From Owenia fusiformis (taxonomy: Eukaryota > Annelida > Polychaeta > Sabellida > Oweniidae): a DNA stretch of 64,000 nucleotides. Positions within the stretch are counted from its first letter, which is position 1, and every line of letters begins with the position of its first letter. A program made the position numbers and the translations under genes. The notes beneath the pieces are model-generated. The model was not told the origin of the DNA and did no database searches. It saw only the letters and a program-made list of their open reading frames with translations. Below are positions 15,001-26,100 of this stretch, in pieces. Location: NCBI GenBank assembly GCA_903813345.2, contig CAIIXF020000001.1:744001-808000 (forward strand), read 5' to 3'.

Positions 15001-17095
15001 AGATGAATATTGCCATTATAGTCCCCCTTTGTCTTCCAATATAGAGGATTCTTCTTCTTGTCCTCCTGTTTCGGGTAATCCCTTTTGTAGTACGTGAAAC
15101 CACCCCCTGTTCTCACCGGTTTCACTTTATGAAGACTGCAATGTAAAGTGACATTTGATCATTCTTTTATGAAATGCATGGACATCATCTGTTTCATAAA
15201 ATGATCTATCACACTTTTGTAGTAACTCCTTATATTGTAAGAGCTCAGATCAATGGAGTGTCATAATATCAGAGCATATTGTTTATGAAAGAAAGACGCT
15301 GACCATTACAGAATGACATTTTCCAGTCTTGTACCAGTTTAAAAATGCGGAAACGAACCTTCCAACAAAAGTATCCTGGACAAATAAAAGGACAATGAAT
15401 CTCTTTTCATTTGTGTGCATTTTACATGTTTATAATAATGAAGCATTTCAATGGTATTTGGTGTGATACCCCGAACGTAAGTTAAGTTACAATCTAACAA
15501 AGTAGTCTTTTGAGAAGAAGCGAAACCCATGTCTATTCACTCACTGAGGTATTGCACTCTGTTCGCACCCATAGCACAATTCATTGTCCACCCGCTGGCA
15601 CCCCGTGCATAACCCCGGCCATACATAAGGGTTCTCTCTTTTCTCCGTCTCTGATAGCTCCTTGTTGTGGAGCGGCGCCGTCCATGCTATGGGCAGAAAC
15701 ACCTTGTCGCCTGCGTTCTCGAGGGCGTCCCTGTAGTACTGACTGGAGTGGTAATACGCTGCCGAGTCGGATGACCGCGACCTGACATGCTTTTTCTTTA
15801 GCACAGCCGTTGCTAGATTTGGCAGATTTTCTGGGAAGCTGAAACTGAAATTATGAAGGATGTGTAACTACTTGTGTATTTGGAAAATCTTTTGTTCATA
15901 ATTCGGTCAATTGCCATTTTGCGGAAGTATTTAGAAAATGTGAGGTATTTAAATGGATATATGAATTGTTTTTCCTCATTTGTATGCTAAAAACTGACAA
16001 TATATTGCCGTCTTTGAGTCACGTTAGCATTTATATTCAAATATTTCCCCTGTGTAACTGATTCATTAATGGTCACTTACGGAAAGCAAATCATTTAAAA
16101 TTACTAAATAATGTTATTGACTCGGTTACCTTGAGGGGAGAAAGTTTTCCTCTTCTCCGATATCCTAGAAATAAAGACATGCATTTGTAATTATTGAACT
16201 TGTTGGATGAGATAATCCCATTGTGTGCACTTATTTATGCTAATTTGAGTATATTACATAAAGTTCTTTACTCGGAGAGACTGGGCCTAGTTCTGACTAT
16301 GTGCAAATGAAGTTATCCTTTATGGAAGCGAAATTTAGCTATTGGAAAGGGAAAAACATTCGGTCTCATTCATTTAATTGTATACTTATTTTAATTAATC
16401 ATGATGAAACTACCGTATAAAATGCCATTGAATGTGAAAAATTACATAAAAAGAACAAGTGAAGGTGTCGTACCGTATGACTCCTAAATTAGTAGGCCTA
16501 ACGGTTTTAAATCTTGAAATGGAAATAGCTAAATTCAAATTGTTTTCTAGTTTGTTTATTATCTGTTTTATCTTGGAATCGTATCAAATACCTCGATTCT
16601 TGATTGAATGATATTTCTCAACCATTCATTCGCTACAGCGATTTGAATATATGATCAGAGACATTGTAAACTCATTAAAAACAAAACAAATGCATAAATT
16701 ACCGCTAATGAACCGGGGAAGGAATCACTTCTCGATAAATGAGAACTGAACCCGTGCTTCAATCTACTCGCTCTGAGTCTTTCTAACTTTTCTGGGTTAA
16801 CTCTTGAAAAATCAGGCCTAGCCACTACTGGCACATGGGGCAGTCTCCAGTCTGAAGAATTGCTTGGAGCACCTCCATGTTGTAATCTCCATTTAGCCTC
16901 GTAGATCTTTGTCTGGAAGACACTTTCGGTGTCCAATTCTCTGCCTCTCGTGTCTCTTAGTATGATCTTCGGCAGGCGAGGAGTCATCGATGTAGCAGTC
17001 GTGGCCAGTGATTTGGTTTCTATGGTTTGGGAGTCTTTGTGTGGACTGATCGCACTCGATCCACCGTCAATGGAAAAATATCCATGGTCTGTCAT
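1..17095 (-). CDS. Large multi-exon gene for a disordered Pro/Ser/acid-rich protein, function unknown (3' end beyond window)
   Basis: Coding exons in transcription order: 17095-16703, 16164-16130, 15838-15545, 15135-14996, 14575-14384, 14028-13675, 12137-12030, 11733-11221, 9807-9635, 9515-9376, 9097-9039, 8719-8318, 6173-5961, 3141-3040, 1925-1839, 1315-1098, 961-842, 721-606, 462-352, 87-1 and beyond. Every junction has GT/AG and a matching phase, giving about 1285 residues so far, starting MTDHGYFSIDGG. Most of the protein is low complexity: an acidic DAG repeat in exon 8, Lys-rich and Pro-rich stretches in exons 16-17. A Cys motif (GLCTGC, then CYGC) lies in exon 3. The last two exons (PLNYLAKYC, PERMPYYERVF) look like the start of a folded domain. 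I recognise no family. Uncertain points: exon 6 could end at a TGA at 13658 and exon 12 at a TGA at 8229, which would split this into two or three genes. The exon-12 donor (GTTTAT) is the weakest. Introns of 1-3 kb hold only the repeats listed separately. Confidence 0.72.
2513..2854. mobile_element. Short inverted-repeat element with two internal AT hairpins
   Basis: The ends CATACTTGAGTGGGTTTGG (2513) and its reverse complement (to 2854) form near-perfect terminal inverted repeats of about 28 bp. Inside are two hairpins with GC-rich bases and TATA stems: 2571-2603 (GAGCGGGCA ... TGTCCCGCTC) and 2612-2639 (GCGGGCAGATAT ... ATCCATCCCGC). They are followed by a run of TTTAAAAA-like sequence. 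No target duplication could be fixed. It sits in the intron between exons 14 and 15 of the minus-strand gene. It belongs to the same hairpin family as the copies near 58.5-59.2 kb. Confidence 0.6.
2864..3002. repeat. 139-bp stepwise palindrome
   Basis: The sequence from TTATGTAC (2864) to GTACATAA (3002) folds back almost completely. GGTTTTGGATACAG pairs with CTGTATCCAAAACC, TTTATCCC with GGGATAAA, and GAAATATGTGTATCT with AGATACACATATTTC. The centre is a GC-rich core, CCCTCGGTCCCTGCGGTCCC. The core recurs in other palindromes of this window. Confidence 0.75.
3724..5262. mobile_element. Non-autonomous hAT-like element expanded by internal tandem repeats
   Basis: It is bounded by CAGGCCCGTAGCC (left) and GGCTACGGGCATG (right), and flanked by a perfect 5-bp duplication TATAA (3719-3723 and 5263-5267). 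The interior is not coding. It is made of about five to six diverged copies of a unit of 180-200 bp starting near GCGCGGCCCTAGGATGGGCC, each with runs such as GGGCCTCTTTAGTGGGC and CAAATTTTCAAAAAACGGGCC. A 207-bp relative with the same ends lies at 58096-58302. A 5-bp duplication with CAG-start ends fits the hAT5-type group; the assignment is inferred from the ends only. Confidence 0.75.
10271..10278 (+). promoter_or_regulatory. Candidate TATA box of the nested intronless gene
   Basis: TATATATA lies 87 bp upstream of the ATG of the 241-codon ORF and on its strand. It is suggestive only, because the region is AT-rich. Confidence 0.35.
10365..11090 (+). CDS. Nested intronless gene candidate, 241 residues, function unknown
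   Basis: An uninterrupted ORF from ATG 10365 to TGA 11088-11090 lies wholly within the intron between exons 8 and 9 of the minus-strand gene, in antisense orientation. The product is hydrophilic and has no signal peptide or membrane segment. It carries an internal duplication: DIDDSVFAKSPLNLA near residue 41 and QIDETIFDKSPFNRA near 113, each followed by Lys/Arg. The consensus D-[DE]-[ST]-[VI]-F-x-KSP-x-N-x-A looks like a short linear motif. The C-terminus is basic (RKRVGKFLRRYLQF). The length, motif repeat and balanced composition in an AT-rich intron argue for a real gene. There is no clear AATAAA downstream. It could also be an exon of a longer plus-strand gene. I recognise no family. Confidence 0.6.
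   Translation: MKLPFAEFSNKYPSNLDPWSVHWVGRKSTVNTRKVSSNDIDDSVFAKSPLNLATKALIRSTTYSTNAGNSSAELDQILHIEEIKDGMNMCDTWSDEMHIDVADVLRPNDSPPQIDETIFDKSPFNRAARSRKARRGRAPINNTDDFLPIGTLVCNTINQSENYERTTTDATSCKAFIETLDPIKRSGKNDKGCNHGNIEDLSTHIGIDNNHVESVEMKSTRKRVGKFLRRYLQFGGKTQAE
11367..11535 (-). repeat. Coding minisatellite for an acidic Asp-Ala-Gly repeat
   Basis: Within exon 8 (11221-11733) a unit of about 30 bp (plus strand GCATCACCAGCACCAGCATC...) repeats about five times. On the minus strand it encodes DAGAGDASVD-type repeats between an acidic lead (DEDDAEDVED) and a tail (DPEDETD). Because the unit length is a multiple of three, other frames also stay open, so long ORFs here on the plus strand are shadows. 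Confidence 0.75.
12878..12947. repeat. Small inverted repeat with GTTTACGTAAC arms
   Basis: CTCACTTTTGTTACGTAAAC at 12878 and GTTTACGTAACATTAGTGAG ending at 12947 form a stem of about 20 bp with a 30-bp loop. It lies in the intron between exons 6 and 7 of the minus-strand gene. It may be a remnant of a short transposon; no duplication was found. Confidence 0.4.
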
Positions 17096-18617
17096 TATGG
17101 GTAGGAATGTCCTGTGGCACCACTTTATATGTCCATTGGGCTATCTTGATTTATGACGTGCTCCTCATTTCAATTAATTGACTGTTGCTTTGCGTTCGAG
17201 ATCATTTTTTCATTATAAAAGAGATTACCTCTTAGGAACGGGTCCAAAGGTATTAAAAACAATGGTTCTTGTCACCTTCTCTAACTTGTATATATCACAG
17301 TTCTTAGTTGTCCATCAGTATCTTGATCTTAATAAGAACTATATCCCTAGAATATTAAGGTATGCTGGTTTGATTTTATATTCCGTTCATATACTGCTAA
17401 TTTCACATAGAGTGACACTTTCAGACAGACGTTATCAGAATATTAGAAGTGCGTATATTGCTATTTCAGTTAGCATGTAAATACAAAGCCTTATAAGAAG
17501 TTATCTCTAATATTTTCTTAATACCGTAAGTCAAATGTCGAGTCGATCTATTGTGTGAGATAAAAAGTCCGTATATTCCCAAGTCTTTATAATCCTACTT
17601 CTCAGACGCTCCTTCAAGACGCTAATCTTCGCTTAGTATCTTGACTATCCTTAAAGCTTTGACTATTATGCTTTATTCATCTAAGAATTGATCTCTAATA
17701 CTAATTCTGATCCATCTTTCAGCTGAAGTGATAATATTTCAAAACTTCCTTCAATTATTCAAGACCATTTTTACGGAGTTACCAAAAACAGGAGAGGTTC
17801 GACAGAGGACTATCTTGGTTACCTACTTTAAGGTTAAGAATGTTCTCCTTCAAGTAAACTCTATAGTATTGAGAGGTCCCTGTCAACGACAAATACAATG
17901 TGTGCTTTTTGCTTTGTGTACATTTTGCTTTAGGGAGTCTATGGGGCCAACTCAAACATTTACGATTGTATTTATTTTCTCTGCAAAATTCTATTATTAA
18001 AATGTTTGTACAGTTTCTATAATAAAACGTCCCCTTATAAAAGTTACAGAAAGGCTAGTTCTCTTAACAATACCTATTTGTTTAAAGAATTGAAACACGA
18101 AATGCAAATATTTTACGCTGATCTGGATTTAGAATAAACTGAACAACTATTTAGGGGAATTTAGAATAAGAAACACCAATGTCAATAGCAATTCGATCAA
18201 ATATTACTCCAAACTGATACATGCTAACAACAATAACATTTAAAACAATTTATATTTAACAATTTTAACAGTTTAATTGCACACACTTAGGGACAATAAT
18301 GTTTTGGGGATCGGACGTAGTCAGAGGGCGTATCCATGTCTACGACATTAGGGAAAAATTCAGTTTTGAGATAACTTTTATATCTATCACTAATTATTAT
18401 ATTTTATTACATTTATTTTAAGTCTCTGATTTGACATGAAGTTGGAATAGTATCGGTTATTCTGGTATCAAGATTGCATAAACCATTAGCCTGATACGAA
18501 AATGAGTTTCGGTGCCTTCGTGAGTTCATGCATGTACGTTGAGAATGGCGATAAGTTAGGTAAAACTAATTCAAAAAGCCGATTGATGACATTCAGTTGT
18601 GTTATAAATGCTTCCTA

Positions 18618-19325
18618 GTCAACTCGTACCCAAGCCAATTCGTACCCAAGACAACTCGTACCCAAGACAATTCGCACCCAAGACAACTGGTACCCAAGAC
18701 AATTCGTACCCAAGACAACTCGTACCCAAGACAACTGGTACCCAAGATTATTTTCAGTATTATTGGTGCATATTAGGGAAAAAATTGAGTTTGTAATGCT
18801 TTTATGTTATAATGTGAATCAAATAAGCCTCAATATTTTTTTGAATTTAGAAGACATTTTTTCTCAATGGATCAGTAAAGCATTTTTTCTTAAATAAAAG
18901 AAGTGCTTGAAGCGCTTGTTCTCAATATTTTTTTGTCAAACATATATATAAATAAATATAATTACAACATTAGATCTGACACTTGTTCCACACACTCATG
19001 AACATACAATATTTTGAAAAATGATTATGAATATGTGGAATAAACATATGTCTCTTCACTCGAACATCCTGAATCTGTGACCAATATAAAATAATAGTCA
19101 ATAAAAATTGACACTCAGCTCAAAATGTCACAAAATTAAATCAATTTCTTCTGAAAATTCTTCTTCAAACTTTAAACTATTCTGAACAGTATGTTACAAT
19201 TATAATATGTATATCTATTCACATTCCCAGTCCAACGCTTGATTCAAAACAAAATATATACTTTGGTACGAGTTGTCTTGGGTACCAGTTGTCTTGGGTA
19301 CGACTTGTCTTGGGTACGAGTTGAC
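18618..19325. mobile_element. Inverted-repeat element whose ends are arrays of a 16-bp repeat
   Basis: The left end (18618-18748) holds eight copies of CAACTCGTACCCAAGA with small variants (CAATTCG, CAACTGG). The right end (19265-19325) holds nearly four copies in the opposite orientation (TCTTGGGTACGAGTTG). The interior of about 515 bp is AT-rich and non-coding. The outermost bases GTCAACTCGTA and TACGAGTTGAC match as inverted repeats. No convincing target duplication was found. Confidence 0.65.
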
Positions 19326-19666
19326 CAGTTACCTTATAAATCAACCAAAAACTAGTTAGTCATCTGAAACTTCAGATATGCAGACAATAAAGTTATGCAA
19401 CAGTATGGGGGTGGCATCGTTTTTGTTGTTTGTGTTACATAAGCCGCTGTTTCCTCGGCAGTTCGTCTCCTGTAGTGTAAATTCACTTTTAGCTCTCTCC
19501 TGTGCTTAAAATCTCACTTGTTGCGTTTTGTGTGTCACCCTGTATGCCCATCATTGCAGGTTGCAAACTTGTATCCGTTGTTTGACCTTTTTGGAAAGTC
19601 TGGCTCGGCAAGACCCGTTTCCTGAGTCAATTTTGAACTCATTGATTAAAAAAGATTTAACCCCAG

Positions 19667-19812
19667 CAGGGACGTAGCCAGCTTTCAGTCAGGGGGTGCG
19701 ATTGTTGAATAAACAAGCAAAAAATAAGATTTATTTTGAATTTTACAAAAATTGATGCAACTTCCTTCATAATTGATTGCACCCATCGCCCCCCCCCCCG
19801 GCTACGCCTTAG
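19667..19812. mobile_element. Short GTAGCC-ended element, remnant
   Basis: CAGGGACGTAGCCAGC at 19667 and GGCTACGCCTTAG near 19800-19812 are inverted relatives of the CAGGCCCGTAGCC ends seen at 3724 and 58096. The boundaries are approximate and no duplication was found. Confidence 0.4.
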
Positions 19813-20164
19813 CCCAGAACTAAAAAAATCACTGTCTAATAATATCTCATTATTTCTTATATTCCTCGATTCTATGCATTTTTATATCCCGGGAATCCAA
19901 AATACATTTTTTTCGTGTGGTGTACAATAGAAATTCCCGGGAGACGGACAAGCAGACCAAGATATTTCGTACGGTGTATTGACCAATCATTGCAGATAAA
20001 ACAATAAACGTAAAATGCAAAGTTCATTTTGCTTCAAAATAACACTCAAATAGTACTTTGGACTCTAAATCAGTACTTCTAAGGTAGTCCAACTAAATCA
20101 CTAATAATCAATGCTGAAAGCCACCATTTGTTTAAGACGCTGCTCAATAAGTTTAATCAACAAA

Positions 20165-23100
20165 ATGGATGGGAAACGAAGGAAAGTTTTTGTTGCTGGA
20201 GTTGGAATGACCAAATTTGAGAAACCGAAAGTAAAAGATTGGGACTATCCTGATATGGGTAAAGAAGCTGGTAAGTGAAGAGTCCTGTAAAATCATATAT
20301 ACGCAAGATCTATATGAAACATTTCTCAGGTTTATCATACCTAAATACTATTATTTCAAGCTGAGATGAGACCCTATCTATTGCAAGACCATAGGCTAAG
20401 GGTTAAGTAATAGTAAGCTGTATACAGAAGAGACAGGTAAACAATTAGGATTGAAAATTTTTTCAAAAACTTGCCGTCTTGGTACGAGTTCTCCTTACTG
20501 GTATCGAGTCGTACCACCAAATCTCCCAAGAATCTTCTCCAAAGTGTTTTCGAAACGTAGATTGTTGAATATTTCAAATCTATATCCTAACTCTTCGATA
20601 AGACAGCATAAAAAAACACCAACTGTACGAACCTGCAATTGCCCGGCAAGTTGAAACTTCCGGACACATGGAAAGATTGAAATTTCACCATTTAAATTGG
20701 GTTTAAAAAGATATTATATGAATCAGATGTTTTGATAAATAATTATTAAGTAAACCTTTTATAGTTTTGTACACTTTAATTGATTGTTATTTCTAGAAAA
20801 TGAATTACATTTTAGAGAACCAGATAGGTGTCACTTGCGGCGGTTAGCAGGAACCAATCAAATTCCTTGTTTCAAACTTCCATTCATGATTCAACACGGA
20901 AGTCCGGGTAACTTGCCAGGCAATTGTAGGTTTTCAGAATATCTCACCTCAAGACGGCTTTATTCACTCTATATCACTTGAATGTGGTTGATTCATAGGT
21001 AAGAATTGAGAACTATCAATTTTGGATCAACTCTGCATTGTTTTTTGCAAATTATACACAAATAATGTTAAAATCACCATGTTAACAAGTGGCCTAAATC
21101 CTAGTTGTTCACCTGTCTCTTCTGTATACCTTACTATTACTTAACCCTTAGCCTATGTGCAAGACTTATGCCGGGCACAACCGTCACCATGTTATTAAGT
21201 GTTTTTAAGTTTCGCAAGGATCCTGCCATGACCGTGGTAGTGTTATCGTGATAGCCTGGTATAACCGTGACAATGCTATATTATATTGCATGGCCTGTCA
21301 TGACCTTGACAATGCTATACTATATGACCGTCATGGGTGTAGCGCCCGGTACGCTGGGTACGCACAGGCGTACCAGATGGTTGCAAATTCACTCCAAATA
21401 CAACCAAATTTCAAAATTTACCCCTAGTATGTATCCAACAGACTGACTAGAAGTCAGTCTGTTATGATGTACTACTTTCCTGTGGAAATTGCAGTGAAAT
21501 TTTTTGCACAAAATTATCAATTAGAGGAATCATTTCTTCAATAAAATAAACATTACAAAATTTCAATTAAATAGTAAGGTACAATTAAATGCAATAAAAG
21601 GTAACACAGCGTATTGTGAAGTGGAAATAAAGCTAGTTGAAGTAACAAATGTGCAAATTAATTTTACCCAATCGGCCATTTCGAATAGCACTTCCTTTGT
21701 AAACAAATATCTAGAATTACCAAACTTTAACATAGGTGCCTTATAGTCTGAATATAATTCAGACTAAATAGGATATAGTCTACCCAGACCCCCCTAAATG
21801 CTCGTTTTTTGATTCACTCAACTCTTGTTCCGTGGTGGTGGTGGTGTACTACTTAGAAAAATAGCGCTACGCCCATGACCGTGGTAATGTTAAAGCCTGA
21901 TATGACTGTGGCAATGGCTGTAAGGCCTGTTATGACCGTGGTAATTGAGATTAACATTTACAGTTGAATGTTATGACGAAAGAAGATATCTAAATTCATA
22001 TAATTGATATCTATCTCATTCAAAGAACGTATATTAGACGTCCATGGCAACATTATCAGAGACGGTTCTCTTCATCGGGGCTTGGCTGGAGGGTCAGGCA
22101 AGCCCTCCAATGTGTCTGTACTGATCTAAATAGTAAAAGGGAGTTCTATGTCTATACTACCTTAAATTGAAAGAGGTTGTGAGGAAAAATCAATGGAATC
22201 CTTTCAATAATCAACTACTGATTCAGTGGCGTAGCTGTAATGTACGGCAATACGCCATGGCATCTAGTTGAAAATCCTCAGTGGGGAATTTTTTATTTTA
22301 CCTATCACTAGGTAAAATAAGTTATTCACCACAAAATACATGGGAACCTCATGAAGTTTTCCTTTCCAATGTAGCATACATTTTCAAATAATTATCCCAA
22401 CGAACGAAGTTCGGTAGGGATATAGTGAAGCCCTCCGTCCGTATTCTCCGCAAAGAGGGTAAACTAAGAGGACAAATCAACATAAGACCAACAGTAAGGG
22501 GAAGGGGATAGTTTTCCGGCCGGATTAAAACGTTTAACCCACCTATGCGCAGTCTCAAGTCTGTGGACCCTGAAGAAAGATAACTAACATCGCAATCAAA
22601 TCAAGACAAAGAAAGAAGAAATTAAATGAAGAAACCAATGCAGCAAAAACAAATGACGTCCGTCCGTCCGTCTGTCCGTCCGGAAGATAACTCAAATATT
22701 AGTTGACGGATTTTCTTCATATTTGGTGGAAAGATGTATATTGATGAATAGTTTTACGCAAAAAAATTTTTTCAAGATGGCTGCCGCTTTAAAAATGACA
22801 GGACTTTTTCGCAAAAATCATAAATTTTTCATTCTAAACCAAAGTAATTAATATTATTGTTTGAAATTTTGGTAGTATTCACCTTTCCACAAAGTCAAGA
22901 AAATCGATAATTTCCGCTGCGCTGATTGGCTGTATGCAAATGAGTTCAATCGATGACGTCAATGACTGAAACATTTTAGAATTTAGTACAGGCAGTCTAT
23001 GGAAAGTCTTACTTACCTGTAAGAATTCTCATTATATTTAAATCTTTGCTAAGTGTTTGGTAGAATCTGAGGAAAATCAAAGAAGAATGGTAAGTAAGAA

Positions 23101-26100
23101 GCAAAAATCGTCAATTTTAGACAGTGTCTGTTTCATTTTTATTAGATTTAAAGCGAAGTAAGCCTAGCTTGTTACCCGGAATTTGTATAACCTCAGAGCC
23201 AGTACAACTGTACAATGCATGCACATGGTTTGTTCAATAGAGTATTAATATCCCGGGGGGTTCACTATATACAAAATTTGACGGGGGTCCTAGGCTGAAC
23301 ATAAAAATCTGTCGAATTTCAATGTGTTCCCATAGTACCAACCAAAATAATTCCCAAAAGCCATACCAAATGTCAATATATGAGATCAATGCCATACCAA
23401 TTGGCAAATGTCTAAATATAGGACCAATGCCATTCCAAATATCCAGATATATGATTTTTAGAATTTGATTTAATCAATTTAATAGAACCCACTTTCATTT
23501 CATGTTATTAATGGTCTCATAATGAGTTTGGTTTAATCCATTTGACGAGTGATTAATTAAGACTTATAATTCTAGGAGCAGGCTTCAGCGCCCAATATGA
23601 TTGAAAATGCAGAAGCTGCAAGTAATCCCTCTCATGATACTCCAACTGTTCTAGAAGATAATGACATTGTGGATACATCATCGCAAAGTAATTGCCCGTG
23701 TAGTATACTGACAGTGAATGATGTTGATGGTGCGAGTCTTAATAAACCAATTGGTCAACTGAGAAAATCTGAGTGCGTTAAATGGCTTTTGTGTCGAGGG
23801 ATTAAGCCTCATTTTAAATCCACACTAGCAGCTCTTCGAACTAAAGTAATAGAAACTGAAAAAACGCAAGCTGTTCCAGATGATTCATTGATAATAAATG
23901 ATCCCGACCCCAACAATGCAAATTTACGGGCAAAGCAATCGAAATGCACAACCTGCAAACGCAAACGCATTTGCGATAGTCATGAAACCTCACCAGATAA
24001 TGTTTTCCCGAGTAAAGGATTCTCTTCTTCCTTTCCCGTTTCTCTTACTGGCTTTACATACAGCAATATCGAAAAATATGCAAAGAACAGTGGGAAAAAA
24101 ATCAAGACAACCATGGTCGAAAAGCCTTTTGAAAAGGGCTACTATTTTTTCAGAGAAAATTATATTCATGGTACGGAATGCAAAACGGCAAACGGATATC
24201 ATTATATAAAATCAAAGTGTTACCCATCCCAGAGAAAAAATACGTCCCCCCACACGCTAAAATGTACCATAAATGATTGCGAGGTAGAATCTGCGTCATG
24301 CTCATGTAAAGCAGGAAAATCAGGCTACTGCAATCATATTATAGGATTACTGTACCAAATTGATTATATGGGACAAAATAAATTATCATTTTTCCCAAAA
24401 GAGAATTCATGTACCGACAACCCCCAAAAATGGCACAAACCACGAACAAGTGGATTGTCGTCTGATACAGTGATGCTATCTGAAGTTTCTGTACCCCATT
24501 ATGGAAAAGACACAAGTCGAGGAATTAAATCTACGTTGTTTGACCCGAGACGTGACAAAACACCAATCGACACCAAGGGATTGTATTGTGATCTTATACA
24601 GATTGGGACACCAATAGATTTTACCCTGTTAAGTGGACAATGCAATCAGAACAAAGAGCAAGTGCCAACATCCTTGGGGTTTTCTGTGCCCAGGGGAAGT
24701 ATCTTGTCATATCAAATACCCCAAAATGATCCTAATTTTCATATTGAAGACACAATAGACTATGATAATAGACAAATAATTGTTTGTCCCGATGATTTCC
24801 CACCCTTCCCATGGAGCACTTTAAGAGACGATCTGCCTTGTTACAACGGACCCCTTGACGAGTGTTCATTAAATTTCATCAATACAAATGTAGCAGTTAC
24901 AACCAACGAAGCTCTCGATCTCGAGCAGAATACAATTGGCCAAACAACCGTACCATTGTGGCATAGTTCAAGAAAATGTAGATTAACAGCAAGCAAATTC
25001 GGACAAATTGTAAACAGAAAGACTAAGGAACACTCCAAGTTTATAAGAAATGAGCTGCTTGGTGGTTCTGTTGGTAAAACCTCTGAAGCTATGAAGTATG
25101 GGATTAAAAATGAAACTGTAGCAATTGAAAAATACAAAAACTACAGAGAGTGTAATGGAAACCCCATTAAAATTATGCCCACCGGGTTGTACGTTAATCC
25201 TAAGATTCCATTTTTAGGAGCCAGTCCAGATGGCAAAATCCTAGATCCCAACGAGGGGCCTGGTTTGATTGAAGTAAAATGCAGTTACAAACATAGGGAC
25301 ATTACCGTAAAACAAGCCTGTAATTTAAAAGAGACTGTTTTTTTCATGGAAACAAAAGACGACAAACCGTCTCTAAAGAAAACGCATAGATACTTTTTTC
25401 AAATTCAAGGGCAAATGGGTATTTGTGGGGCAAATTTCTGTGATTTAATTGTGTACACGAACAGAGGTATTTGTATTGAAAGAATAGATTTTGACCAAAA
25501 CGTTTTCAATTGTATGATATCTAAATTAAGCCGTTTCTATTTTGAACATTTTTTGCCAGTGATTGTAAATTGAAGTGATATAAATATATTTATTGAACTT
25601 AATTCATTCATTCTTTCATAAAGAATAAAATGGTGTTATTGTACCTATTAATTGCATTTAAACAATGGATGCACAGTAGAATATTGTTTATACATGTACT
25701 TAATGTTGCTTAATAAATACATGGGAAATTCTCATAGTAAACCTGAAGTTATTACTGATCATATTCGTATCTACACGGATCTTCGTTAAATCTGGACGAT
25801 TATTAAAATCAACAAAAGAAAAGAGTCCATACTTTTTTTGGTAAAAAACGATCTTCACTCACATCCATAAGTTTGGCAACCGAAAGATGAAATTCGACCT
25901 ACTTTGCTTATTTCAAGTGCAGAATCAACTATGGACAGGCTTTGATATTCGAGGCCTATCCAATGAAAATCACATGTTACCAAACTTATGGAGGGTAGTG
26001 TATATCCGTTATCTCCTATGCTCTGCTCAAGCGACTGTCCTACCAATACATGTTTTATTTACACAAAATACAACAATATCACTGGGGAGTAACGTGATGC

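Larger units (their letters stand above)
17096..20164. other. Divergent intergenic region between the minus-strand gene and the thiolase gene
   Basis: The 3.07 kb between two genes transcribed away from each other must hold both promoters, but no clear TATA or initiator could be assigned. An open frame at 17178-17480 has no gene-like features. Apart from the two repeats listed (18618-19325 and 19667-19812), it is plain AT-rich sequence. Confidence 0.6.

Noticed and set aside
17178-17480. 100-codon frame upstream of the minus-strand gene
   Set aside because: No domain, no matching splice structure and ordinary AT-rich codon content.
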